64,000 nucleotides of DNA, taken from NCBI RefSeq assembly GCF_014252955.1, contig NZ_JACMIA010000001.1:186001-250000 (forward strand). The letters run 5' to 3'. This document shows positions 57,001-64,000 of this stretch, in pieces. The translations under genes were made by a program, and so were the position numbers. Positions within the stretch are counted from its first letter, which is position 1, and every line of letters starts with the position of its first letter. The notes beneath the pieces are model-generated. The model worked only from the letters and a program-made list of their open reading frames with translations. It made no database searches and was not told the origin of the DNA. The DNA comes from Stappia sp. 28M-7 (GTDB taxonomy: Bacteria > Pseudomonadota > Alphaproteobacteria > Rhizobiales > Stappiaceae).

Positions 57001-58830
57001 ATGGCAGGACAAGCCTATTCCTTCGTCGACCACCGCTACGACGTGGTGGTCGTGGGAGCCGGCGGCGCCGGCCTGCGGGCGACCCTCGGCATGGCCGAGC
57101 AGGGCCTCAGGACCGCCTGTATCTCCAAGGTCTTTCCGACCCGTTCGCACACCGTTGCGGCGCAGGGCGGCATCGCCGCCTCGCTCCAGAACATGACGCC
57201 CGACTGCTGGCAGTGGCACATGTACGACACGGTGAAGGGCTCCGACTGGCTCGGCGACACCGACGCCATGGAGTATCTGGCTCGCGAGGCGCCCAAGGCG
57301 GTCTACGAGCTGGAGCACTACGGCGTGCCCTTCTCGCGTACCGAGGACGGCCGCATCTACCAGCGTCCCTTCGGTGGCCACATGCAGAACTACGGCGACG
57401 GTCCTCCCGTGCAGCGCACCTGCGCCGCGGCCGACCGGACCGGCCACGCGATCCTGCACACGCTCTACGGCCAGTCGCTGCGCAACAATGCCGAGTTCTT
57501 CATCGAGTATTTCGCGCTCGACCTGATCATGTCCGAGGACGGCGTCTGCCAGGGCGTCATCGCCTGGAACCTCGACGACGGCACCATCCACCGTTTCGCC
57601 GCCAAGATGGTCGTTCTGGCCACCGGCGGTTACGGCCGTGCTTATTTCTCGGCGACCTCCGCCCATACCTGCACCGGTGACGGTGGCGGCATGGTGGCGC
57701 GTGCCGGCCTGCCGCTGCAGGACATGGAATTCGTGCAGTTCCACCCGACCGGCATTTACGGCGCGGGCTGCCTGATCACCGAAGGCGCACGCGGCGAAGG
57801 CGGCTACCTGGTCAACTCCGAGGGTGAGCGCTTCATGGAGCGCTATGCACCCTCCGCCAAGGATCTTGCCTCGCGCGACGTCGTCTCGCGCTGCATGACC
57901 ATGGAGATCCGCGAAGGCCGCGGTGTGGGCAAGAACAAGGATCACATCTTCCTGCATCTCGATCATCTCGATCCGGACATCCTCGGCGAGCGTCTGCCGG
58001 GCATCTCCGAATCGGCGAAGATCTTCGCCGGTGTCGACGTCACCAAGGAGCCGATCCCGGTCCTGCCGACCGTCCACTACAACATGGGCGGCATTCCCAC
58101 GAACTACTGGGGCGAGGTGCTGAACCCGACGGCGGACGATCCGCATGCGATCCAGCCGGGCCTGATGGCCGTCGGCGAGGCCGGCTGCGCCTCGGTGCAC
58201 GGCGCTAACCGTCTCGGCTCCAACTCGCTGATCGACCTCGTCGTCTTCGGACGCGCGGCGGCGATCAAGGCGGGTGAGGTGATCGACCGCAAGTCGGCCG
58301 TTCCGACGCCGAACGAGGCCTCCTGCGACCGGATCATGGGGCATTTCGACCGCATCCGTCACTCCAATGGCGGCACGCCGACCGCGCAGCTGCGCGAGAA
58401 GATGCAGCGGGCCATGCAGGAAGACGCGGCCGTCTTCCGTACCCAGGAAAGCCTCGAGCAGGGCTGCCAGCGCCTGTCCCAGATCTGGGGCGAGATGGCC
58501 GACCTCAAGGTCACCGACCGCTCGATGATCTGGAACTCCGACCTGGTGGAGACGCTGGAGCTGGAGAACCTGATGGCCAATGCCATCACCACGGTCTACG
58601 GCGCCGAGGCACGCAAGGAGAGCCGTGGCGCCCATGCCCGCGAGGACTACAAGGACGGTCCGATGGGCGGTCGCGACGACGAGAACTGGCGCAAGCACAC
58701 GCTGGCTTGGGTCGACGAGGCCGGCCAGGTGACGCTCAAGTATCGCCCGGTGATCACCGAGCCGCTGACCACCTATGAGGAAGGCGGCATCGACCCGAAG
58801 AAGATCGCGCCGAAGGCGCGCGTCTACTGA
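57001..58830 (+). CDS. sdhA: succinate dehydrogenase flavoprotein subunit
   Basis: Catalytic FAD subunit of complex II, 609 residues. It has the dinucleotide motif [15 protein letters not shown] and the covalent FAD histidine in [10 protein letters not shown]. Active-site blocks around [20 protein letters not shown] and [10 protein letters not shown] are intact, and the capping and C-terminal helical domains end with [19 protein letters not shown]. It oxidises succinate and passes electrons to SdhB. The sdhB gene does not follow directly; an FkbM-type gene lies between them. Confidence 0.99.
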   Translation: MAGQAYSFVDHRYDVVVVGAGGAGLRATLGMAEQGLRTACISKVFPTRSHTVAAQGGIAASLQNMTPDCWQWHMYDTVKGSDWLGDTDAMEYLAREAPKAVYELEHYGVPFSRTEDGRIYQRPFGGHMQNYGDGPPVQRTCAAADRTGHAILHTLYGQSLRNNAEFFIEYFALDLIMSEDGVCQGVIAWNLDDGTIHRFAAKMVVLATGGYGRAYFSATSAHTCTGDGGGMVARAGLPLQDMEFVQFHPTGIYGAGCLITEGARGEGGYLVNSEGERFMERYAPSAKDLASRDVVSRCMTMEIREGRGVGKNKDHIFLHLDHLDPDILGERLPGISESAKIFAGVDVTKEPIPVLPTVHYNMGGIPTNYWGEVLNPTADDPHAIQPGLMAVGEAGCASVHGANRLGSNSLIDLVVFGRAAAIKAGEVIDRKSAVPTPNEASCDRIMGHFDRIRHSNGGTPTAQLREKMQRAMQEDAAVFRTQESLEQGCQRLSQIWGEMADLKVTDRSMIWNSDLVETLELENLMANAITTVYGAEARKESRGAHAREDYKDGPMGGRDDENWRKHTLAWVDEAGQVTLKYRPVITEPLTTYEEGGIDPKKIAPKARVY

Positions 58831-58894
58831 TGGAGACCGCGTACCGGCCGGGCCTTGTCGAGGGCCGTGCCGGTGCGCCTGGAGCCCTGCGGAC

Positions 58895-59737
58895 ATGACG
58901 GCGGCAGCCACCCTTGTCGACACGACCTCTCCTTTCGGGACCTATCGGGCCCGGGGACTGGCGCGTTTGGCTTGGCGGTTGGCCGACTGGCACGATCTCG
59001 CGCCGACCCTGCGCAAGAAGCTCCGGGCGATTGTCGCCCGCCTCTTCGCCGGGCCGTTCGACACCGAGGTCGAGGGGCTCCGTTTCCGGCTCTATCCCGG
59101 CTCCAACTATGACGACCGCAAGATCCTGGCGCGCCAGCGACTGCCCGAGCGGGCCGAGCGGCGCTTTCTTGCCGCTCACCTGCGCCAGGGTACGGTCTTC
59201 GTCGATGTTGGAGCCAATGTCGGCAGCTACAGCCTTGCCGCCGCGCGTTGCGGTGCCAGTGTGCTGGCGGTGGAGGCCAATCCCGAGACGGCGGGGCGCC
59301 TTGCGTTCAACATCGCCGCCAACGGACTGGCGGATATCGACGTGGCGACGGTGGCGGTCGGGGAGAGCTGCGGCACCATGGACCTTTGGAGCGAGCCGAG
59401 CAATTGCGGCTTTGCGACCCTGGTGCCGGAACTGACGGAAGAGTGGCAGGGCGACTGGCATGCGCGCCAGGTCCGAGTGCAGCCGCTGGCAGAGATCCTG
59501 GCAGGGTACGGCGTGAAACGCGTCGACGTGTTGAAGGTCGATGTCGAGGGATACGAGGACCGGGTTCTGCTGCCCTATATCAGGGCGACGGACCCCAGCG
59601 ATCATCCCGGCGCGATCCTGCTGGAAACAAACTGCCGCGAGCACTGGCAGGAAGACTGCCTCGCCGTGCTTGCCACCTTCGGCTACCTCGCCGAAGGCGA
59701 AACGGAAGACAATGTGCTGTTGAGGCGGTCTGCCTGA
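58895..59737 (+). CDS. FkbM family methyltransferase inserted between sdhA and sdhB
   Basis: Predicted SAM-dependent O-methyltransferase of 280 residues. Motif I is VFVDVGANVGSYSLAAA, followed by VLAVEANPETAGRLAFN, and the FkbM-typical DVLKVDVEGYEDRVL. The N-terminal 65 residues are basic and not clearly membrane-associated. FkbM enzymes often act on sugars or lipids of surface glycans, but the substrate here is unknown. The gene interrupts the sdh operon on the same strand, with a short hairpin (58843-58874) ahead of it, and ends 69 bases before sdhB. Its base composition looks like the neighbours, so insertion is not recent. Confidence 0.88.
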   Translation: MTAAATLVDTTSPFGTYRARGLARLAWRLADWHDLAPTLRKKLRAIVARLFAGPFDTEVEGLRFRLYPGSNYDDRKILARQRLPERAERRFLAAHLRQGTVFVDVGANVGSYSLAAARCGASVLAVEANPETAGRLAFNIAANGLADIDVATVAVGESCGTMDLWSEPSNCGFATLVPELTEEWQGDWHARQVRVQPLAEILAGYGVKRVDVLKVDVEGYEDRVLLPYIRATDPSDHPGAILLETNCREHWQEDCLAVLATFGYLAEGETEDNVLLRRSA

Positions 59738-59806
59738 ACGGCTGAAAACTTGAACGGAATGGATGGCCGGCCCGATCCGGTCGACCGAAACGCGGAGCGA
59801 CGAGAT

Positions 59807-60589
59807 ATGGTACAGCTGACGCTTCCCAAGAACTCCCAGGTGACCCAGGGCAAGGTCTGGGACAAGCCGGCCGGCGCCACCAACCTGCGGGAATACCGCA
59901 TCTATCGCTGGAACCCGGATGACGGCCGCAACCCGCGCGTCGATACCTATTTCGTCGACCTCGACGATTGCGGTCCGATGATCCTGGACGGGCTCATCTA
60001 CATCAAGAACAACATCGATCCGACGCTGACCTTCCGCCGGTCCTGCCGCGAGGGCATCTGCGGATCCTGCGCGATGAACATCGACGGGACCAACACGCTC
60101 GCCTGTACCCGCGGCATGGACGAGATCGGCGATGGCCCGGTCAAGATCTACCCGCTGCCGCACATGCCGGTGGTGAAGGATCTCGTGCCGGACCTGACGC
60201 GGTTCTACGCCCAGCACCGCTCCATCGAGCCCTGGCTGCAGACCACGACGCCGGCCCCGGAGAAGGAGTGGCGCCAGAGCCACGAGGACCGCGCCAAGCT
60301 CGACGGCCTCTATGAGTGCATCCTGTGCGCCTGCTGCTCGACCTCGTGCCCGAGCTACTGGTGGAACGGCGACCGCTATCTCGGCCCGGCCGTCCTGCTG
60401 CAGGCCTATCGCTGGCTGATCGATTCGCGCGACGAGGCCACCGGCGAGCGCCTCGACAATCTCGAGGACCCGTTCCGCCTCTATCGCTGCCACACGATCA
60501 TGAACTGCAGCCAGGCCTGTCCGAAGGGCCTGAACCCGGCCAAGGCGATTGCCGAGATCAAGAAGATGATGGTCGAGCGCCGCGTCTAA
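59807..60589 (+). CDS. sdhB: succinate dehydrogenase iron-sulfur subunit
   Basis: Electron-transfer subunit of complex II, 260 residues, the standard length. The 2Fe-2S ligands lie in [13 protein letters not shown] with the last Cys in LACTRG. The 4Fe-4S and 3Fe-4S sites are in [38 protein letters not shown] 59807 follows GCGGAGCGACGAG. In-frame codons from 59750 upstream ([10 protein letters not shown]) lack similarity. A strong terminator follows. Confidence 0.98.
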   Translation: MVQLTLPKNSQVTQGKVWDKPAGATNLREYRIYRWNPDDGRNPRVDTYFVDLDDCGPMILDGLIYIKNNIDPTLTFRRSCREGICGSCAMNIDGTNTLACTRGMDEIGDGPVKIYPLPHMPVVKDLVPDLTRFYAQHRSIEPWLQTTTPAPEKEWRQSHEDRAKLDGLYECILCACCSTSCPSYWWNGDRYLGPAVLLQAYRWLIDSRDEATGERLDNLEDPFRLYRCHTIMNCSQACPKGLNPAKAIAEIKKMMVERRV

Positions 60590-60621
60590 CGCACTCGCCT
60601 GTCGCATTTCACCGCGTTTCG

Positions 60622-60654
60622 AAAGGCCGTCCGGAGCGATCCGGGCGGCCTTTT
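60622..60654 (+). terminator. intrinsic terminator after sdhB, probably bidirectional
   Basis: A 14-bp stem pairs 60622-60635 with 60640-60653 (one G-U pair), loop of four bases, ending in TTTT. The convergent MAPEG gene ends at 60663. Confidence 0.88.
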
Positions 60655-60662
60655 GCGTTGCC

Positions 60663-61040
60663 TCAGCTCCAGACCGGGCTTGTGAAGATCGCGATGCTGG
60701 ACAGGAAGCCGACGGCCCAGGCGAGCGAGCGCGGCGTTGCCCGGTCGGTCCAGTAGCAGAAGATGAAGATCAGCCGCGCGCCGATGAACAGCCCGGCCAG
60801 ACGGTCGATCCACTCGGCATTCCCGCCCTGCCAAAGCCCGACGATGACGGCAGCGGCAAACAGCGGCAGGGCCTCGAAGCCGTTCGCCTGGGCGGCGGCG
60901 GCACGGGCGCGGAAACCCTCTTTCCAGTAGTCCGGATCCCTCGGGCGCGCATTGTCGAAGTCCTTCGACAACTTGCCCGGAAAGGCGGAGAGGATCGGCA
61001 GGACAGCGGCGGCGAGGATGCACCAGATGGCGAAGGGCAT
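60663..61040 (-). CDS. MAPEG family membrane protein
   Basis: Four-helix membrane protein of 125 residues. MPFAIWCILAAAVLPILSAF forms helix 1, and the MAPEG signature region NARPRDPDYWKEGFRARAAA is followed by AQANGFEALPLFAAAVIVGL. Family members include glutathione-dependent enzymes, but bacterial members of this size are uncharacterised. ATG 61040 fits the first helix; the frame extends to 61133 without family features. Confidence 0.87.
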   Translation of the reverse strand: MPFAIWCILAAAVLPILSAFPGKLSKDFDNARPRDPDYWKEGFRARAAAAQANGFEALPLFAAAVIVGLWQGGNAEWIDRLAGLFIGARLIFIFCYWTDRATPRSLAWAVGFLSSIAIFTSPVWS

Positions 61041-61195
61041 GAACGGCGTTCCGGTTTGTTGCGCTTCGCAAGAGGTGACCGGATGCCGCCGGAGGGTCAA
61101 GCGCGAACCGGTGGACGGGTTGATCCAGCGCAAGGAGTGCCCGGCAGGAGATCGCTAGTTTCGCGCCGATGAAACCAGCGAGGGAACCTTGCATC

Positions 61196-61537
61196 ATGGC
61201 CGTGAGCGACTGGAGTGCCTTTCTCGAACAGACGGATCGCCGGATGGGTGATCTGCGTAGCGGAATGCCGGGCGTTGCCAAAGGCTTCCATGAGGTCGCG
61301 AAAGCCGCGATCGGAGCCGGCGCGCTCGACTCCAAGACCAAGGAACTGATCGCGCTCGCGATCGGCATTGCCGCGCGCTGCGACGGGTGCCTCGGCTATC
61401 ACGCCAAGGCGGCTGCCAAATATGGCGCGACCCGCGAGGAAGTGATCGAGGCGATCGGCGTCGCCGTCTACATGGGCGGCGGGCCCTCGATGATCTACGG
61501 AGCCGAGGCTCTGGCGGCGTTCGACGCCCTGGCATGA
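61196..61537 (+). CDS. AhpD-like carboxymuconolactone decarboxylase family protein
   Basis: Single-domain CMD/AhpD-like protein of 113 residues. The redox motif is complete: E-x(n)-CDGCLGYH (Cys-x2-Cys-x3-His) preceded by SKTKELIALAIGIAARC. The second half, REEVIEAIGVAVYMGGGPSM, is typical. Members are peroxidases or hydroperoxide-linked reductases; no partner gene is adjacent. ATG 61196 is preferred; ATG 61169 would add nine residues. Confidence 0.9.
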   Translation: MAVSDWSAFLEQTDRRMGDLRSGMPGVAKGFHEVAKAAIGAGALDSKTKELIALAIGIAARCDGCLGYHAKAAAKYGATREEVIEAIGVAVYMGGGPSMIYGAEALAAFDALA

Positions 61538-61766
61538 TCTGCAAGGGTTGCGGCGGAGAGCGTCTCGCGCCTTCCGATTGCCGCCTTTTCGCCCTGTACA
61601 GTCTCCCGGCTCGTCATATTCGCGTTTCCGATCTTCCGTATCACCTGCCCGGGGGCGGAAACGCGATTCGCTTACGCCGCCGGATCTTCTGGCCGGTGGT
61701 GGAAACCGGTGCGCGCAATTCCCATCTGCGGTTGCAGGTAGGGCTTGCGTGCAGCAAGGAGTGAAG

Positions 61767-62216
61767 ATGACTGTGAATGTCCTGTTCCTGTGCGATGACA
61801 ACGCCAGGCTCGGTCCGATGGCCGAGGCTTATCTCAATGCAGATGACGGCCGCAGCATTCGGGCATTTTCCGCGGGTCTGTCGCCCGCTCCCCGCCTGGC
61901 CGAGGGGGTGGAGCGCGTTCTGGCCGCCCATGGGCTCCAGAGCGAGGGATTGCAGCCGAAAAGCTGGCAGCTCTTCGCCTTGCCGCACGCGCCGGTTCCC
62001 GACGTCGTGGTCGGCCTCAGCGCAGCGGCGCTCGCCGCAACGCGCCGGGTCTGGCCGACTCATGCACGTCTGCTGGAATGGTATGTGGGGCCGCACACGT
62101 CGCGACTGGTCGGGCGGGATGCCTTGCGCGACGCGTTTCACGAGCTGCGGCGACGCATCAACCTCGCCCTTGAGGAGGGGCTGTTTCGGCCGGTTGCCCT
62201 GCGCCGTATCGCCTGA
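61767..62216 (+). CDS. degenerate low-molecular-weight phosphatase/arsenate-reductase-like protein
   Basis: Protein of 149 residues with the LMW-PTP/ArsC fold start VNVLFLCDDNARLGPMAEAY. In active members the P-loop is C-x5-R-[S/T]. Here Cys9 is kept, but position 15 (C+6) is Leu and the arginine has moved to position 14 (C+5), so phosphate binding is probably lost. A recognisable later segment is PDVVVGLSAAAL, where active enzymes have a Pro-Asp loop. The C-terminal DALRDAFHELRRRINLALEE helix matches LMW-PTPs. ATG 61767 follows AAGGAGTGAAG. The 229 bases upstream (61538-61766) show no feature I can name. Confidence 0.75.
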   Translation: MTVNVLFLCDDNARLGPMAEAYLNADDGRSIRAFSAGLSPAPRLAEGVERVLAAHGLQSEGLQPKSWQLFALPHAPVPDVVVGLSAAALAATRRVWPTHARLLEWYVGPHTSRLVGRDALRDAFHELRRRINLALEEGLFRPVALRRIA

Positions 62217-62221
62217 TCGCC

Positions 62222-62244
62222 GAGGCCGGCTGTATGCCGGTCTC
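62222..62244. terminator. hairpin between convergent genes
   Basis: GAGGCCGGC (62222-62230) pairs with GCCGGTCTC (62236-62244; one G-U) across a 5-base loop. It overlaps the last bases of the minus-strand GNAT gene and has no T-run. Confidence 0.45.
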
Positions 62245-62815
62245 AGCCTCCCAGCGGTTTGCGCGGGCCGTCCGTCAGCGCACCGATCATCCCGAACATG
62301 TCCGCAAGCCCTTCGCGCAGGAGACTGAACGCGGAGAAGCTGCGCGGCTCGATCCGGCCGACGATATCGCCCATCTCGAAGGTCAGGTCTGCGGTGAACT
62401 TGCGGGCAAGTTGCTGCATGGCCCGGTTGGTCGCCAGGCAATTCATGTAGATGTGCCGGCACCCGCGGTTGCGTGCCGCGATCAGCGTCAGCTCCATCAA
62501 CCGCGTGCCGATGCCGGCCTGCTGGCAGTTCTGCTCGACGGAGAATGCTGCCTCGGCATTGACGCCATCTTCGAACGGACGCAGTTCCGCTACCGCGCGC
62601 AAGAGACCCTCGGCGAAGTAGCCATGGATGACCGTTCCCAGGGTGAAACTGGTATCCGCATAGCACCGCAGGAAAGCATCGCTCGCGGGCATGGCGAAGC
62701 GGGCTCGGCGGGCGATCGGATCGAGACGGAGAAGGTGGTCGCGAAACTGCGCGATATCGTTGTAGGTCAGCTTTCTGTAGTAGCCGGTTGCCGGCTTGTC
62801 GGTTCGAAACGACAT
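62243..62815 (-). CDS. GNAT family N-acetyltransferase
   Basis: Predicted acetyltransferase of 190 residues. The core includes AAFSVEQNCQQAGIGTRLME, whose Q-x-x-G-I-G is the acetyl-CoA pyrophosphate loop, then LIAARNRGCRHIYMNCLATN. N-terminal RKLTYNDIAQFRDHLLRLDP is typical of a small rhizobial GNAT group. The substrate is unknown. ATG 62815 follows AGGAGCATCGC on the minus strand, a strong ribosome-binding site. A TATATA (minus strand, about 62873-62878) upstream may be its -10 element. Confidence 0.86.
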   Translation of the reverse strand: MSFRTDKPATGYYRKLTYNDIAQFRDHLLRLDPIARRARFAMPASDAFLRCYADTSFTLGTVIHGYFAEGLLRAVAELRPFEDGVNAEAAFSVEQNCQQAGIGTRLMELTLIAARNRGCRHIYMNCLATNRAMQQLARKFTADLTFEMGDIVGRIEPRSFSAFSLLREGLADMFGMIGALTDGPRKPLGG

Positions 62816-63128
62816 GCGATGCTCCTGATGAGGACAGCACCGCTCCTCGGGTCTCCCCAGACCTGTCATTTTTATATAGAGGGTTCGAGGCGAATTCATG
62901 ACCGCCACGATCATGTCCGATCACGCTGGTCGGGTCATGATTTGGACCAATTGCCCGCCCATTGAAGGCTCGTCAACCATTTGGTCACCAAAACCGACAA
63001 GAATCGGCCGGGACTGCGATAGTCGGTTGCGTTGCAGGTCGAGCGCGTCGTGGCAGGGCTGCCGACTGCCGCTCTAGGGGCCTGCGAGCCGACCGCCAAG
63101 GCATAGAACGAGCAAGGACAGACACATC
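62816..63128 (+). other. divergent intergenic region with two TTGG-CCAA palindromes
   Basis: This 313-base gap separates the GNAT gene from the Omp19-like gene. It holds TTGGACCAA (62942-62950) and TTTGGTCACCAAA (62980-62992), both perfect palindromes about 40 bases apart, which may be operators. No full -35/-10 pair was convincing in either direction. Confidence 0.4.
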
Positions 63129-63701
63129 ATGACCCGTTCCTCCCGGTATAGCGCGCCTCTCGCTGCTGCGCTTTGTCTGACCGTGGCGCTCGCTGGCTGT
63201 CAGCGCCTGGGATACGGAAGCCGGAGCGCGCCGCTGCCGGCCACCCCGACCGCTCCGGTGGCGAGCCAGTCCCTCGAGCCTCTCCAGCCGATGTCGCCGA
63301 CGCTCGGCCCCGACGGCCAGCCGATTCAGGGCGCCCCTCTCGACGGCAGCCAGACAAACGTTGCCGCCGTCGACCCGTCCGCCGGCACCGCCCCGAGCGG
63401 CCCGCCCGCCGGCGCGCGCGAGATCGGCCGCAGCGACATGCTCGGCGGCTGGTCGATTGCCTCCGGCGCGGACAACTGCAAGCTCTTCATGACGCTGACC
63501 ACCTGGAGCGGCGGCTACCGCGCCAACTCCCGCGGCTGTGCCTCGCCGCAGATGCAGACGATCTCGGCCTGGGACCTGCAGGGCAAGCAGGTGCTGCTGA
63601 AGGATGCCAGCGGCGCGACGGTGGCCGAACTCTATGCGACCGGCGCCGAGAACTTCTCCGGCCGCACGACCTCCGGCGCTCCGATCCAGGTCTATCGGTA
63701 A
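63129..63701 (+). CDS. Omp19-like outer-membrane lipoprotein with AprI/Inh protease inhibitor domain
   Basis: Lipoprotein of 190 residues. The signal peptide ends at the lipobox LAGC with Cys24. A Pro/Ser-rich linker (25-95) follows, and then the Inh-type beta-barrel (about 100-190): LGGWSIASGADNCKLFMTLT, GYRANSRGC and AWDLQGKQVLLKDASGATVA. Two cysteines (NC and GC) probably form the disulfide seen in inhibitors of this family. It resembles Brucella Omp19, which inhibits host and bacterial proteases. Acylation would require the lnt gene at 12.5 kb. ATG 63129 has AAGGA 12 bases upstream. Confidence 0.88.
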   Translation: MTRSSRYSAPLAAALCLTVALAGCQRLGYGSRSAPLPATPTAPVASQSLEPLQPMSPTLGPDGQPIQGAPLDGSQTNVAAVDPSAGTAPSGPPAGAREIGRSDMLGGWSIASGADNCKLFMTLTTWSGGYRANSRGCASPQMQTISAWDLQGKQVLLKDASGATVAELYATGAENFSGRTTSGAPIQVYR

Positions 63702-63773
63702 GAGCGGCCTGTCGGTCAGCGCCCGTTGTCCGCAATTGCGGCCGGCGGGCAGATAAGCGGAAGGGGCAAGGCA

Positions 63774-64000
63774 ATGTCGGTGTGGCCGGTTCTGGAAGAC
63801 AGCGAGCTCTCGCCCCGCGCTGCCGCGGTGATCGCGGATATCCGCGCCACCCGGAACACGGACTTCATCAACAATTTCTGGCGGGTTCTTGCCAATGATC
63901 CGGCGCTGCTGGAGCGGACCTGGGCCAGCCTGAAGGACGTGATGGCGCCGGGCGCGCTCGATCCGCTGGTCAAGGAAATGCTCTACGTGGCGGTGTCCAT
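63774..64000 (+). CDS. AhpD-like/CMD family protein, 3' end outside the window
   Basis: Only the first 75 codons are present. The start, MSVWPVLEDSELSPRAAAVI, and FWRVLANDPALLERTWASLK followed by LDPLVKEMLYVAVS match the N-terminal part of alkylhydroperoxidase/carboxymuconolactone-decarboxylase proteins, ahead of the CxxC motif that lies beyond the window edge. ATG 63774 is preceded by GGAAGGGGCAAG. Confidence 0.75.
   Translation, partial: MSVWPVLEDSELSPRAAAVIADIRATRNTDFINNFWRVLANDPALLERTWASLKDVMAPGALDPLVKEMLYVAVS

Overview
The window is high-GC, densely coded alphaproteobacterial chromosome. Gene order (hslV-GNAT-hslU, tsaB-rimI-Fur/Mur, plsC-miaB-phoH-ybeY-corC-lnt, PraR-like-metK-trmB, rimP-nusA-ylxR/L7Ae-infB-rbfA-truB-rpsO-pnp, ffs-dnaX-ybaB-recR, sdhCDAB, an Omp19-like lipoprotein) points to the Hyphomicrobiales (Rhizobiales). 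A marine, Stappia/Labrenzia-like member is my best guess, but the genus is inference. No tRNA, rRNA, insertion sequence, prophage or CRISPR array was recognised.

Layout. 0.2-4.3 kb: HslVU protease operon plus a UspA protein. 4.3-5.1 kb: Nfu-type Fe-S carrier behind a candidate Irr box. 5.2-7.8 kb: tsaB, rimI, Fur/Mur regulator, plsC. 8.0-14.1 kb: miaB, phoH, ybeY, corC, lnt. 14.3-16.9 kb: PraR-like regulator, metK, trmB. 16.9-27.0 kb: the transcription/translation superoperon, with a terminator-like hairpin in the rimP leader and a long hairpin in the pnp leader. 27.1-31.0 kb (minus): a LuxP homologue that keeps the AI-2/borate ligands, overlapping a membrane GGDEF-EAL protein whose periplasmic part resembles LuxQ. 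31.3-32.8 kb: dapB, gpmA. 32.9-35.6 kb (minus): kdsB-pheA-PfkB kinase. 35.8-38.3 kb: membrane-anchored cytochrome c and a CHASE-GGDEF cyclase. 38.4-46.3 kb: yejA1-yejA2-yejB-yejE-yejF peptide importer. 46.4-51.4 kb: a small secreted orphan, then minus-strand mltB-like, recR, ybaB, dnaX and SRP RNA. 51.4-55.9 kb: acyl-CoA synthetase (minus), HIT protein, nudC, a degenerate histidine phosphatase and an EI24/CysZ-like protein. 56.2-60.6 kb: sdhCDA-[FkbM]-sdhB. 60.6-64.0 kb: MAPEG protein, AhpD-like protein, degenerate LMW-PTP-like protein, GNAT, Omp19-like lipoprotein and a truncated AhpD-like gene.

Most of the window is conserved housekeeping. The best candidate for something undescribed is the luxP/GGDEF-EAL pair. 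In Vibrio, LuxP-AI-2 acts on LuxQ, a histidine kinase. Here the same kind of periplasmic input appears wired straight to cyclic-di-GMP synthesis and breakdown, with no phosphorelay. The two genes overlap by ATGA, which supports a joint function. A second c-di-GMP enzyme (CHASE-GGDEF with an inhibitory site) lies 7 kb away. Alphaproteobacteria usually lack luxS, so the likely role is sensing AI-2 made by other bacteria. This has not been tested here.
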